NCBI RefSeq assembly: GCF_023370775.1
Contig: NZ_JAMCCQ010000003.1
Location: 1 to 64,000 of the forward strand
Length of the DNA stretch: 64,000 nucleotides
From: Marivita sp. GX14005
GTDB taxonomy: Bacteria > Pseudomonadota > Alphaproteobacteria > Rhodobacterales > Rhodobacteraceae
Direction of reading: 5' to 3'
Part shown: positions 43,709 to 53,247 of the stretch, piece by piece
How positions within the stretch are numbered: position 1 is the first letter of the stretch
Layout of the letters: every line of letters begins with the position of its first letter
Notes under the pieces: model-generated
Database searches by the model: none
Told to the model about the DNA's origin: nothing
What the model saw: only the letters and a program-made list of their open reading frames with translations
Made by a program: the position numbers and the translations under genes

Positions 43709-45163
43709 ATGCCGAGGTTGACCGTCGAGGCGGCAGACGAAACCGCCGAGATCTTCGTCGTTGCATCGCATTTCGCGCTGGCCGAACGTGGGGTTCGGCG
43801 GCTCGAACGGGAGTTGCCTGCCGGGATCTACAAGGTCCGCGCGGTGTCGGCGCGCAGCGAATGGCAGAAAGTCATCGCCCTGCGCGGCGATACCGATATC
43901 TCGATACCGCCCATCGAATTCGGTTCTGCCGCGCCGCTTGCACTGACCAACCGGACCCATGAGACGCATATGGCCGCCGCCGAAGACGCGGCGCCTCCCC
44001 CGCCCCCCGCGCCGGAAATCGCCGAAGCGGCCCTGCGCCGGCCCGGCGCGCGCCCGGCCGCCGAACACACCGCGTCGTTCAACTTCATGGCCCGCTGGTG
44101 GACCCCCTATTATGACGTCGATCCCAAGGGGTTCGCCGATCCGTCCATCGGAGCCAGCCTTCGAAGCGGTGGAGGACGGCGGCTGTTGAACCTCTGGCGA
44201 CAGGACGAGGCGCAAGGCACGGCCACCAATGCCGGCCCGCGTATATCGGGCGAAGCGTCGTGGTTCGCGGGCGATCTGGACGAGGATCGTTTTTCCGGCG
44301 TGTCGTTCAACGCCGCCGCGGGGCTGTATACGCTGAGCCTGTCCGATGGCGACGGCACGATCGAGCAGACCGTGACCCTGCTTCCGGGATGGCGCACGCA
44401 TGTCTTCGCGCTCTACGAGCCGGATACCGACGCGTTCGGCCACCCGCGCGAGGATGGCGGCAAGCGGCTGGTCGATCTGTCCATCCATATCGCGCGCGGC
44501 AAGCTCGAGATGGGCAGCGAGGTCGCGCGGATCACCGATGCCGCGCGGTTCGCGCTGGCCGATGAGCGCTCCACCGCCACGCAGGAGCTTTTGGGTATCG
44601 TGCGCGGGAAGTCGGATGCGCCGATGCTCGGGCTCTACGGGGCACATCTGATGCAGCTTCTGAAAGACAAGACGTCAACGGCAAGCGTCGCGCGCTCTGT
44701 CGACTACGATCCGGGGCTTTTCGAAGAGGTCGCGCAGAACACCGCCGATTTGTTCGGCCGGAACCATCCCGATATCGTCGCGCTGCTCGGGCCGGAGCCC
44801 GGGGCGAAGGCGCAGGTGGTGCCGCCGATGCTCTGGCGGGGCTGGACCGCGCTTCTGGAGCGGTCGCTGGACGCGCCGGCGCTCGTGTCACCGCCGATGT
44901 GGCGGCGCACCGCGCTGCGCTCGCACAGCCGGCCGTTCTTTGCCTGGCGCACGCCGCAATATGCCGGAACCGCGACGATGATGCGCGATATCGAACTGAC
45001 CCGTTCGGTGTTGCAATTTGCAGGCGAGACAGCGGCACTGGAGCCCGATTTCGCCGGGCTGCTCGACGGCACCGTGCCGGATACCCGCCGCCGAGAATTT
45101 ACCCGGCGTTGCATCACCCGGTTCGAGGCGCCGCGCTCCGTCATCGACATGGTTCTGGGCTAA
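43709..45163 (+). CDS. Unrecognised protein with repeated beta-sandwich-like segments, partner of the caspase operon
   Basis: 484 residues. An N-terminal beta-rich domain (1-80, LPAGIYKVRAV) resembles the caspase C-terminal domain; a Pro-rich linker (PPPPPAP, about 98) follows; a second beta-rich segment contains AAGLYTLSLSDGDG. The C-terminal ~200 residues are mainly helical (LGLYGAHLMQLL, FEEVAQNTADLFGRNHPDIVALLG). No catalytic motif is seen. AAGGAG before ATG 43709 supports the start. It ends the operon, overlapping the convergent otsA by 4 bp. A regulator, inhibitor or scaffold for the caspase is possible. Confidence 0.6.
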   Translation: MPRLTVEAADETAEIFVVASHFALAERGVRRLERELPAGIYKVRAVSARSEWQKVIALRGDTDISIPPIEFGSAAPLALTNRTHETHMAAAEDAAPPPPPAPEIAEAALRRPGARPAAEHTASFNFMARWWTPYYDVDPKGFADPSIGASLRSGGGRRLLNLWRQDEAQGTATNAGPRISGEASWFAGDLDEDRFSGVSFNAAAGLYTLSLSDGDGTIEQTVTLLPGWRTHVFALYEPDTDAFGHPREDGGKRLVDLSIHIARGKLEMGSEVARITDAARFALADERSTATQELLGIVRGKSDAPMLGLYGAHLMQLLKDKTSTASVARSVDYDPGLFEEVAQNTADLFGRNHPDIVALLGPEPGAKAQVVPPMLWRGWTALLERSLDAPALVSPPMWRRTALRSHSRPFFAWRTPQYAGTATMMRDIELTRSVLQFAGETAALEPDFAGLLDGTVPDTRRREFTRRCITRFEAPRSVIDMVLG

Positions 45164-46557
45164 CCGGCCGATTTCATGCCCGCATCGCCCGGTTCGGGCG
45201 CAAAGAGCGTTGGCGGGCATTTGCGCAGCCTCGACAGGAAAGCGTCGGCCCATTGCGCGACGTCCGTGCGCTCTACCACCTCCATCAAGGCGGCGTTGCG
45301 CTCCTGCCGTTCGGCAAGCGGCATTTCGAAGGCGCGGCCGATGGCGCGGGCCATGTCCTCGATATCGTGCGGGTTGACCAGCAGCGCCGCGCTCATGTCC
45401 TCCGCCGCGCCGGCAAAGCGCGACAGGATCAGAACGCCGGGATCATCCGCATCCTGCGCGGCGACGAATTCCTTGGCCACAAGGTTCATGCCATCCGCCA
45501 ATGACGTGACCGCGCAGGCTTCGGCCATGCGGTAAAGCCGCGCCAATTTCGCGCGCTCCACCTTGCGGTGGATATAGCGGAAAGGTGTCCAATCAAGCTC
45601 CGCGAAAGCCCCGTTGAGATGCCCCGCGATGCTTTCCAGCTCGTTCGTGATGTCCTGATAGGCTTTCACCGTGTCACGCGTCGGCGGCGCGATCTGCACA
45701 AGGCAGGGGCGCGTGCCTTCGGGCCGGGTTTCAAGATAGCGTCCGAACGCGCGGAAGCGGCCGGGGATGCCCTTGGAGTAATCCAACCGGTCCACCCCGA
45801 TGATGAACCACTCCGGCGCTTCGCGGCCAAAGGGGTTCGGACCGCCCTCCTGTGCCTGCGCGCGGAAATCCTCGGTCTCGATGCCGATGGGAAAGGCCGC
45901 GACCGATGTGATCCGGCTGCCCATCTTGACGGTGCCGTCCATCATGAACTCGGCGCGCGGATCGGCGCGATACATCTCCAGACACCGTGCGACATCGCCC
46001 TGCGTCTGAAACCCCAGCAGATCGAAATCGGCCAGCCAATCGGCGAAATCGTCCGGCTTCGGCAGCACCGACAGATCCCCAAGCGAAGGGAACGGGACAT
46101 GCAGGAAAAACCCGATACGGTTGGTCAGCCCAAGTGCGCGCAATTCCTGCGCAAGAGGGAAGAAATGGTAATCATGCACCCAGATCACGTCATCCGGCCT
46201 GGCCATTTGTGCCACGAGCCGCGCCACCCGCGCATTGACCGCGCGATAGCTGCGCTCATAGGCGGCCTGCATGTCCACCAGATCGACCCGGCGATGGCAA
46301 AGCGGCCAAAGAACGGAGTTGGCAAAGCCAAGGTAATAGTCGGACATTTCCTCTTCGGTCAGCCGGAAGGCCATCCGCGTCTCCGCCCCGCCCTCCACCG
46401 GTTCGAGCCTCTCCTCTCCCGCGCCGGGGTCCGGATGCGCGCCGATCCAGATGCCTTTCGATTGCGCCAGCGCCTCGCGCAGCGCGACGACGAGCCCGCC
46501 GGATGCATTTGCGCCGATGGGAATACGGTTGGAAATGGCGATCAGTCTTGATGACAT
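45160..46557 (-). CDS. otsA: Alpha,alpha-trehalose-phosphate synthase (UDP-forming)
   Basis: 465 residues of the GT20 family. Motifs include NRIP at the N-terminus, WVHDYHFFPLAQELR, FLHVPFPS, and the sugar-nucleotide region GVDRLDYSKGIPGRF with SLADGMNLVAKEF. It makes trehalose-6-phosphate from UDP-glucose and glucose-6-phosphate for osmoprotection. It follows otsB by 39 bp. Confidence 0.95.
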   Translation of the reverse strand: MSSRLIAISNRIPIGANASGGLVVALREALAQSKGIWIGAHPDPGAGEERLEPVEGGAETRMAFRLTEEEMSDYYLGFANSVLWPLCHRRVDLVDMQAAYERSYRAVNARVARLVAQMARPDDVIWVHDYHFFPLAQELRALGLTNRIGFFLHVPFPSLGDLSVLPKPDDFADWLADFDLLGFQTQGDVARCLEMYRADPRAEFMMDGTVKMGSRITSVAAFPIGIETEDFRAQAQEGGPNPFGREAPEWFIIGVDRLDYSKGIPGRFRAFGRYLETRPEGTRPCLVQIAPPTRDTVKAYQDITNELESIAGHLNGAFAELDWTPFRYIHRKVERAKLARLYRMAEACAVTSLADGMNLVAKEFVAAQDADDPGVLILSRFAGAAEDMSAALLVNPHDIEDMARAIGRAFEMPLAERQERNAALMEVVERTDVAQWADAFLSRLRKCPPTLFAPEPGDAGMKSAG

Positions 46558-46596
46558 GAATGGTCCTGCGGGCGGGGGTCTGAACGTCTCGGGGCA

Positions 46597-47376
46597 TCAA
46601 CAATCGCCATCCGCGCTTGTTCCCGCACGCAACGACGCAGAGAGCCAGCCAAGCGCGTCCTGCATGGTGTCCACGCGGTAGCAGGCGCAGGTTTCGCTGC
46701 CACCGATGCGCAGCCCGAACCCGCCAAGCGCCTGCGCGGCGGCGATGGCGTCCTCGTCGGTCGTGTCGTCGCCGATCATCACCGGGATACGGCCCTTGAA
46801 CGGGGAACGGTCCATAAACCCCCGCAGCGCCCGCCCCTTGTCGATCATCGGTAGCGTCGCCTCGCTCACCATATTGCCATGCAGCGCCCGCAGCCCCGTG
46901 CCACCGGCGATACGCTCGACAATGGCGCGGCAGTCGGTTTCCATAGATGGCCGCGCCCGATAATGCAGCGCCAACGCGCCCGGCTTGCGTTCGAGCAACA
47001 GAGCGTGTTCGGCCGCGAAGGGCCGGAGCGTTTCCCATGCGCGGTCGAGCGCCTCTGTGGACGCCCCTTCGCCTCCCAAAGTCGATCCGTCCGCAGCGCG
47101 GCACTCCAGCCCGTGCGAGCCGGAGAGCGCGACGGGAACGCCGCTCAGATGCTGTTCCAGATCCGCCAGCGCGCGCCCGGACAGGATCGCGACCGCGCCG
47201 CCGGCGTGTTCGAACAAGGAGAGCAGCAGCGCACGCACCTCGCCGCTCAGGCGGACGTCCTCGGGCTGCGTCACGATGGGGGTCAGCGTTCCGTCGAAAT
47301 CGAGAAAGAGCGCATGGCGCGACCAGTCGGGGCGCGGCAGCGGTTCCGCCATCTCGTTGATTGTCTCGCCGGACAT
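46597..47376 (-). CDS. otsB: Trehalose-6-phosphate phosphatase
   Basis: 259 residues of the HAD superfamily. The nucleophile motif FLDFDGTLTPI lies near residues 18-28, with LSGRALADLE, an SGSHGLE segment and the C-terminal MIGDDTTDEDA. It dephosphorylates trehalose-6-phosphate to trehalose. It is first in the otsBA pair and divergent from the nucleotidyltransferase gene. Confidence 0.95.
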   Translation of the reverse strand: MSGETINEMAEPLPRPDWSRHALFLDFDGTLTPIVTQPEDVRLSGEVRALLLSLFEHAGGAVAILSGRALADLEQHLSGVPVALSGSHGLECRAADGSTLGGEGASTEALDRAWETLRPFAAEHALLLERKPGALALHYRARPSMETDCRAIVERIAGGTGLRALHGNMVSEATLPMIDKGRALRGFMDRSPFKGRIPVMIGDDTTDEDAIAAAQALGGFGLRIGGSETCACYRVDTMQDALGWLSASLRAGTSADGDC

Positions 47377-47542
47377 GGCCGCCCCCCTCTATCACGCCTT
47401 TTTGGATGGAGCGGAAACGGGCGGTCGGCGGAATTGTTCCGAACGCGCCGATACGCCCTGCGCCATTCGCTTTATGCGGGAACAATCCCCCCGCGCCCCT
47501 GTTCTGTATTCCGACTGACAGCCTGAACGAGGGGAAACCACA

Positions 47543-48340
47543 ATGACACAGCTCGACACGGTGATCCTGCCGATCGCGGGCAACGGCTCGCGGATGCGCC
47601 CTGCGACCGATGCGATCGCCAAGGAATTGCTGCCGATCTACGACACGCCGCTCCTGCAATTCGCGCTCGAAGAGGCGGTGGATGCAGGCGCGCGGCGCAT
47701 CGTTCTCGTCACGCGGGACGACAAGCCGGGGATCCCGGAGTATATCGACAAGCTGCGTGCAAGGCCGGGCGGCCTGCTGGACGGTGTCGAGGTGGTTTTT
47801 GCCGATCAGCCCGAACCGCTCGGTCTCGGTCATGCTGTGCTTTGTGCGCGGGGTGATGCCCTGCCCGGCGCCGTGGGTGTCATCCTGCCGGACGATCTGA
47901 TCCTGGGTGCGCCCGCGCTGGCCGAGATGTGCGGCGTGTATGATCCTGCCTCAATGTCTTGCCTGATCGCGGCGCAGAAGGTGGACCCCGCCGAAGTCGG
48001 CAGCTACGGGATTTTCGATCCCGAGGGGGCCGAAAGCCTGTCCGGCCTGCTTCCGGCGCGCGGGCTGATCGAAAAGCCCGCGCCGGAGGACGCCCCGTCG
48101 CATTATGCCGCTGTCGGACGTTACATCCTGTCCGATGCGATCTGGGACGTTCTTGAGCAAACGCGCCCAGGCGCTGGCGACGAGATTCAGCTGACCGATG
48201 CCATCGCCGCGCTTGGCGGGATCAGCGGGTTCCGCTTCTCGGGATGCCGCTTCGATTGCGGCAACAAGGAAGGCTGGTTCGCGGCGACGGAACGGTTCCG
48301 CCGAACCAAGTTCGAGGCCGAAGCAATGGCCGCGGAATAG
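47543..48340 (+). CDS. UTP-glucose-1-phosphate uridylyltransferase-like nucleotidyltransferase
   Basis: 265 residues. The N-terminal VILPIAGNGSRMRPATDAIAKELLPI motif matches GalU-type enzymes with G-N-G-S-R where G-x-G-T-R is usual, followed by EYIDKL-like and EKP motifs and a C-terminal FDCGNKEGWFAA. It is shorter than typical GalU (~295). It would make UDP-glucose, the donor for OtsA and possibly for the downstream GT4. The ATG has a GAGGGGAAA site upstream. Confidence 0.85.
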   Translation: MTQLDTVILPIAGNGSRMRPATDAIAKELLPIYDTPLLQFALEEAVDAGARRIVLVTRDDKPGIPEYIDKLRARPGGLLDGVEVVFADQPEPLGLGHAVLCARGDALPGAVGVILPDDLILGAPALAEMCGVYDPASMSCLIAAQKVDPAEVGSYGIFDPEGAESLSGLLPARGLIEKPAPEDAPSHYAAVGRYILSDAIWDVLEQTRPGAGDEIQLTDAIAALGGISGFRFSGCRFDCGNKEGWFAATERFRRTKFEAEAMAAE

Positions 48341-48379
48341 CCCCGGCGGAGCTGGAGGTGCTTGTAGGGGGAGAATAAG

Positions 48380-49528
48380 ATGAGGATCGCGCAAGTCGCG
48401 CCGCTGTTCGAAAGCGTGCCGCCCAGGAAATACGGCGGCACGGAGCGGGTAATTTCAGTTCTGACCCAAGAGCTTAGCTATCTTGGACATGAGGTCACGG
48501 TCTTTGCCACCGCCGATAGCGTCGTTCACGGCGAATTGGTGCCTTGTCGCCAGACGCCGCTGGTCGCCGGCGCAGGTGACAGCAGCGAAGCGGCCGATCA
48601 CATTCTGGAATTCGACCGCGTCCGCAGACGGTTGGACGATTTCGACGTCATCCACTTCCACACCCGGTTTTCGCATTTTCCGATGTTTGAGGATATCGCC
48701 CAGCGCACGGTAACCACCTGTCACAACCGTGTCGATTTTCCCGAACTGACGCGGTTTTACACGCGGTTTCGCCATTTCCCGCTGATCGCCCTGTCGCGGG
48801 CGCAGCGCAATTCGCGCCCCCATGCCAACTGGGCGGACGTGATCCATCACGGCTACCCGCTCGATTACCTGCCGGCCTATGACCGCCCCAATGCTCGGGA
48901 CGGGTATCTGGCCTTTCTGGGCCGCATCTGCGCGGAAAAAGGCGTGCTGGATGCGATCCGCATCGCGCGAATGACCGGCAAGCAACTCAAGATCGCGGCG
49001 CGGATCAACAATCTCGATCGCGAATTCTGGGATCGCCATGTGCGCAAGCTGGTGGATGGCGAGCAGATCCAGTTCGTGGGCGAGATCTCGGATGCCGAAA
49101 AGCCCGAATTCCTCAACTGCGCGTCGGCCCTGCTCTTTCCGATTCAATGGCCCGAACCGTTCGGGCTGGTGATGATCGAGGCCATGGCCTGCGGCACGCC
49201 CGTCATCGGCTACGCCACCGGCTCGGTGCCGGAGGTGATCGACAACGGGCAAAGCGGCTTTGTCGTTGCGGATGTCGACAGCGCAGCGGAGGCGGTGCGC
49301 CGGCTCGGCGAGATCGACCGCGCCACGGTCCGCGCCTGTTTCGAGGCGCGATTCTCGTCCCGGCGGATGGCCGAACGTCATGTTGCGCTGTATGAAAAGC
49401 TCGGTGCGGCAGGCACGAAAAGGAGCGCGAGGGCCATGGTTCAACATCGCGGCGCATTGGATGCCATCACGAACAGTCAAAGCCGCCTACCCGCGCGCGA
49501 CGAACGACCGCTCGCGAAACCGATCTGA
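48380..49528 (+). CDS. Family 4 glycosyltransferase
   Basis: 382 residues of the GT-B fold. The N-terminus has PRKYGGTERVISVLTQEL; the C-terminal domain has FLGRICAEKGVLDAIRIA and the E-x7-E region PEPFGLVMIEAMACGTPVIGY. The acceptor is unknown. Its stop overlaps the start of the glucosidase gene (TGATG), so the two are translationally coupled. Confidence 0.88.
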   Translation: MRIAQVAPLFESVPPRKYGGTERVISVLTQELSYLGHEVTVFATADSVVHGELVPCRQTPLVAGAGDSSEAADHILEFDRVRRRLDDFDVIHFHTRFSHFPMFEDIAQRTVTTCHNRVDFPELTRFYTRFRHFPLIALSRAQRNSRPHANWADVIHHGYPLDYLPAYDRPNARDGYLAFLGRICAEKGVLDAIRIARMTGKQLKIAARINNLDREFWDRHVRKLVDGEQIQFVGEISDAEKPEFLNCASALLFPIQWPEPFGLVMIEAMACGTPVIGYATGSVPEVIDNGQSGFVVADVDSAAEAVRRLGEIDRATVRACFEARFSSRRMAERHVALYEKLGAAGTKRSARAMVQHRGALDAITNSQSRLPARDERPLAKPI

Positions 49529-51774
49529 TGGCGCATGCAAACAGCACAGAGGCGGTGCCGAACGATTTCGGCCCCGACACGCGCGAGGATTTTCACGTCC
49601 TGAAATACCAAAGCGCCTTCGCGGTCTTCACCGGCACCGGCTGCATGAACGGGCCGGAAACCGAATTGCCCGAGATCAACTGCAAGGACGGTCTTTTCGT
49701 CGGCGATACGCGGGTTCTGTCGCGGCTGATCCTGCGGCTCAACCGAACGCCCGTGACCACGATGGGCGCGGTCGTCGGGGAAGAAGAAGCGGTGTTTCGC
49801 GCCAGCATGGCGAACCGTCAATTTCACGACACGCGCGGACGTCTGGTTGCGCCCTATTCGATCCATCTCGACCGCGAGCGGTTCCTGCGCAACTCGCTGC
49901 ATGACCGCATGAGCATCACCAATTACAGCGGCGACGAGGTCGAACTGGATCTTTCGCTCGATTGCTGGGCCGATTTTCGCGACATCTTTGAAGTGCGCGG
50001 CGTGGAACGCGAGCGGCGGGGCACGCTGCATGCACCGCAAATCGACGACACGCGGCTGATCTTCGGCTATCGCACGCTGGACGATATCGAGATCCGCACG
50101 ACGCTGGAATTCGACCGTGCGTTCGAGACGCAGGGCGGAAAGGTGCATTTCCGTCTGAAGCTCGCGCCGGGCGCATCGCAGCGCATCGGTGCGGCTGTGC
50201 ATGTCGAGATGCAACGCGGCGACGCGGTCGTGACCCCGCCGAGCGACGCCTTGGGCGATTTCGAGCGCTGCAAGCGCCACACGGTCGAGGAGTATCGCAA
50301 CCGCCGCAACCGGCTCAACCTGGTGCGCACAAATCGCCCGGCCTATGATGCATGGCTTGCCAATTCGGCTTCGAACCTCGCATTGCTCGTCACCGAGTTG
50401 GATACCGGCCCCTACCCGTTCGCGGGTCTGCCGTGGTTCGCCGCCCCGTTCGGGCGCGATGCGATCATTACCGCGATGCAGGTCTGCTGGCTCTATCCCG
50501 AACTGGCGCGCGGCGTGCTCGATTATCTTGCCGCAACGCAGGCAGGCAGCGTCGATCCGCCGAACGAAAGCGCGCCGGGGAAGATTCTGCACGAGGCGCG
50601 CGACGGCGAAATGGCCCGCTTGGGCGAAGTGCCGTATCACCGCTATTACGGAGGCATCGACCAGACGCTGCTGTTCGTCATGCTGGCGGAGGAATATTAT
50701 CGCCGCACCGGCGATCTGGACTGGCTCAGTGGCTTTCGCCCGGCCATCGACAAGGCGCTGGCATGGGCGGCGGAATATGGCGATACCGATGGCGACGGGC
50801 TGATCGAGTATCTGCGCAGCACGGATCGCGGGTTGCGCAACCAAGGCTGGAAGGACAGCGGCAACGCGATGTTCCATGCCGATGGCGAGATGGCCTCCGG
50901 CCCCATCGCGCTTGTCGAGGTGCAGGCCTATCACCACGCCGCGCAGCGCGCCGCCGGGGCGCTTTATCGGGCGCTGGGCGATGAGGAAGCGGCGCGGCGC
51001 TGCGAAGACGACGCGGCGGCGATTGCCGGCAGGCTCGACGCGCTGTTCTGGGATGCCGATCTTGGCGCCTGGGCGATGGGACTGGACGGCGAGAAGCGCC
51101 CGATGCGCGTGCTCAGCTCCAATGCCGGGCATGTGCTCTTCGCCGGCGCAACGGATAAGGACCGCGCGGCGCGGTTCGCCGCGGCGTTCGACAGCGCAGA
51201 CTTCGTCGTCAGGTGGGGCATGCGGACGATCGCCGAAGGCGCGGTGCAGTTCAACCCGATGGGCTATCACAATGGCAGCGTTTGGCCGCATGACAATAGC
51301 CTGGTCTGCGCCGGGCTTTGCCGCTACGGCGAAAAGCGCCGCGCCGCGCGGCTGGCAGAGGGGCTCTTCGCCGCCGCGCAGGACTTGTTCGAGCGCGGAT
51401 TGCCCGAGCTCTATTGCGGCTTCGATGCAAAGGTGATGCCGCATCTTGTGTCCTATCCATCGGCCTGCTCTCCGCAATCCTGGGCCGCCGGCAGCCCGTT
51501 CCTGTGCCTCAAATCGCTGATCGGCCTCCAGATCGACGCGACGCGTTTCGAGGGCCGGATCACCCTCTCCGATCCCTGGCTTCCGGCCGATCTCGAACGG
51601 CTGGTGGTCCGCGATCTGCGCATTGGGGATGACGCGGCGTCGGTCACGGTGGAGCGTCTTGGACCCGAACGGTTCGAGGCGCGGATCGACTGGGCCTCAG
51701 GTGACGGGCACATCGCAGGCCCCGTGCAAAAGCTTGACAGCGCCGGGACTTATGCCGAGCATGCACGCGAGTGA
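49528..51774 (+). CDS. Amylo-alpha-1,6-glucosidase (glycogen-debranching-like)
   Basis: 748 residues. The N-terminal beta domain (FHVLKYQSAFAVFTGTGCMN...DTRVLSRLIL) matches the N-terminal domain of bacterial debranching-type proteins, followed by an (alpha/alpha)6 barrel with WFAAPFGRDAIIT, QGWKDSGNAMFHADG and NPMGYHNGSVWPHDN. In family terms it hydrolyses alpha-1,6-branched or related glucans. No glgA/B/C genes are in the window, so it may act with the GT4 on another alpha-glucan or compatible solute. Possible function only. Confidence 0.85.
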   Translation: MAHANSTEAVPNDFGPDTREDFHVLKYQSAFAVFTGTGCMNGPETELPEINCKDGLFVGDTRVLSRLILRLNRTPVTTMGAVVGEEEAVFRASMANRQFHDTRGRLVAPYSIHLDRERFLRNSLHDRMSITNYSGDEVELDLSLDCWADFRDIFEVRGVERERRGTLHAPQIDDTRLIFGYRTLDDIEIRTTLEFDRAFETQGGKVHFRLKLAPGASQRIGAAVHVEMQRGDAVVTPPSDALGDFERCKRHTVEEYRNRRNRLNLVRTNRPAYDAWLANSASNLALLVTELDTGPYPFAGLPWFAAPFGRDAIITAMQVCWLYPELARGVLDYLAATQAGSVDPPNESAPGKILHEARDGEMARLGEVPYHRYYGGIDQTLLFVMLAEEYYRRTGDLDWLSGFRPAIDKALAWAAEYGDTDGDGLIEYLRSTDRGLRNQGWKDSGNAMFHADGEMASGPIALVEVQAYHHAAQRAAGALYRALGDEEAARRCEDDAAAIAGRLDALFWDADLGAWAMGLDGEKRPMRVLSSNAGHVLFAGATDKDRAARFAAAFDSADFVVRWGMRTIAEGAVQFNPMGYHNGSVWPHDNSLVCAGLCRYGEKRRAARLAEGLFAAAQDLFERGLPELYCGFDAKVMPHLVSYPSACSPQSWAAGSPFLCLKSLIGLQIDATRFEGRITLSDPWLPADLERLVVRDLRIGDDAASVTVERLGPERFEARIDWASGDGHIAGPVQKLDSAGTYAEHARE

Positions 51775-51817
51775 CCAGCCGCTGTAAAAGCGGGGGGAAC
51801 CAATAGGGAGAACCACA

Positions 51818-52777
51818 ATGAGACCATTGAAATACGCGCTGGCCGCGCTGGCGACCGTTGCGAGTGCCGCGTCGGCTCAGGATCTGTCAATCGCCACAGG
51901 TGGCACCGGAGGGACATATTACCCATATGGCGGCGGGCTTGCCGAACTGATCGGGCGGCATGTCGAAGGTGCCTCAGCCACAGCGGAGGTGACGGGCGCG
52001 TCGGTCGAGAACATGGCCCTGATCGCGCGGCAGGAAAGCGATCTGGCCATCGCGCTCGCCGATACGGTTTACGCCGCCTATAACGGCACCATCGATCCCT
52101 TCACCGGCCGCGCGGTCGAAGACGCCCGCGCGCTGGCGTCGATCTATCCCAACGCCGTGCAGATCGTCACGCTTGCCGATAGCGGCATCGAAAGCCTGTC
52201 CGATCTTGCGGGCAAGCGGGTGTCGGTCGGTGCGCCCGGATCGGGCACCGAGGTGAATGCGCAGGCGCTTCTCGAGGCGAACGGTATCACCTATGACGAT
52301 ATCGAGGAGCAGCGGCTCAACTTCAACGAAACCGCCGATGCGCTGCGCGACGGCGATATCGACGCGGGCTTCTGGAGCGTCGGGCCGCCCACCTCCTCGA
52401 TCATGAACCTTGCGGCGACCCGAGATATCCGCCTCATCCCGCTCGCCGAGGCCGAGATCACCAAGGCGGTCGAGATGCAGCCGGTCTTCGCGCCCTACAC
52501 GCTGCGCGAGGGTATCTATGACGGCGTGGGCGAGCCGGTGCCGACGATCTCGATCCCGAACGTTCTGGTCGTCAATGCCGCGATGGACGAGGAACTGGCC
52601 TACCAGATCACCAAGAACATGTTCGAACATGTCGACGAGTTGATCGCCGTGCATCCGGCCGCCAACGATACAACGCCCGATTTCGCGCTCTCCTCCACGC
52701 CGATCCCGCTTCATCCCGGCGCGCTGCGCTATTACGAGGAAGCGGGCCATACCGTGCCGGACAAGCTCAAGCCTTGA
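51818..52777 (+). CDS. TAXI-family TRAP transporter substrate-binding protein
   Basis: 319 residues with a signal peptide (YALAALATVASAASAQ). The mature start DLSIATGGTGGTYYPYGGGLAELIG is the TAXI signature. It delivers a carboxylate-type ligand to the fused permease encoded downstream. The stop overlaps the next gene by 4 bp if that begins at TTG 52774. The ligand is unknown; TAXI proteins often bind glutamate or other dicarboxylates. Confidence 0.93.
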   Translation: MRPLKYALAALATVASAASAQDLSIATGGTGGTYYPYGGGLAELIGRHVEGASATAEVTGASVENMALIARQESDLAIALADTVYAAYNGTIDPFTGRAVEDARALASIYPNAVQIVTLADSGIESLSDLAGKRVSVGAPGSGTEVNAQALLEANGITYDDIEEQRLNFNETADALRDGDIDAGFWSVGPPTSSIMNLAATRDIRLIPLAEAEITKAVEMQPVFAPYTLREGIYDGVGEPVPTISIPNVLVVNAAMDEELAYQITKNMFEHVDELIAVHPAANDTTPDFALSSTPIPLHPGALRYYEEAGHTVPDKLKP

Positions 52778-53241
52778 GCCCGGCGCATTGGGGGCGGCCC
52801 TTTATGGCCGCCCTTTTCGTTCTGGCCGGTCCGGCCGCCCCGGACATATTGCGCGTGACCGGCCCGGACGGCACGGCGCTGTTTACCCATCCGGCCCCCG
52901 AACGCACGCAGTGGTGCCTGACATGGAACCATTCCGTCACCGGCGGGCCGGTGGCCGATTGCTTTGCCAATCGCGGTGGGCGGATGATCCTGACGCGCAG
53001 CTACCTGCATGATTTCGCCGCCGGTCTGGGCGAGGTCGAGGGTCGCGGCCGCTTGCGCAGCGCGGCGGAGGGCGGCTATTGGATCGAAAGCATCGATGAG
53101 CCGATAAAGGGCAATACACTGCCCTTGCGCGTTGGCAGCGCGTCGACGGATCATCGGCTGCGCATCGGCGGCACGCAATATGTCTTGTCGCAGATGGCCG
53201 CCGGCGCGCGCGTGGCGATCCACCTGACTGACGAGGACTGA
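52774..53241 (+). CDS. DUF1850 domain-containing protein
   Basis: 155 residues if started at TTG 52774 (TTGA overlap with the binding-protein stop), 145 if at ATG 52804. It contains the DUF1850 core (WNHSVTGGPVADCFANRGGRMILTRSYLHDFAAGLG). DUF1850 genes typically sit between TAXI binding-protein and fused TRAP permease genes, as here. The N-terminal hydrophobic stretch (ALFVLAGPAAPDIL) could be a signal or anchor. Role in the transporter is unknown. Confidence 0.85.
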   Translation: MSPAHWGRPFMAALFVLAGPAAPDILRVTGPDGTALFTHPAPERTQWCLTWNHSVTGGPVADCFANRGGRMILTRSYLHDFAAGLGEVEGRGRLRSAAEGGYWIESIDEPIKGNTLPLRVGSASTDHRLRIGGTQYVLSQMAAGARVAIHLTDED

Positions 53242-53247
53242 GACCTG

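Noticed and set aside
43709-45163. Assigning a known family to the last gene of the caspase operon
   Set aside because: No motif that I can name was found; only beta-rich and helical segments are visible, so no function is given.
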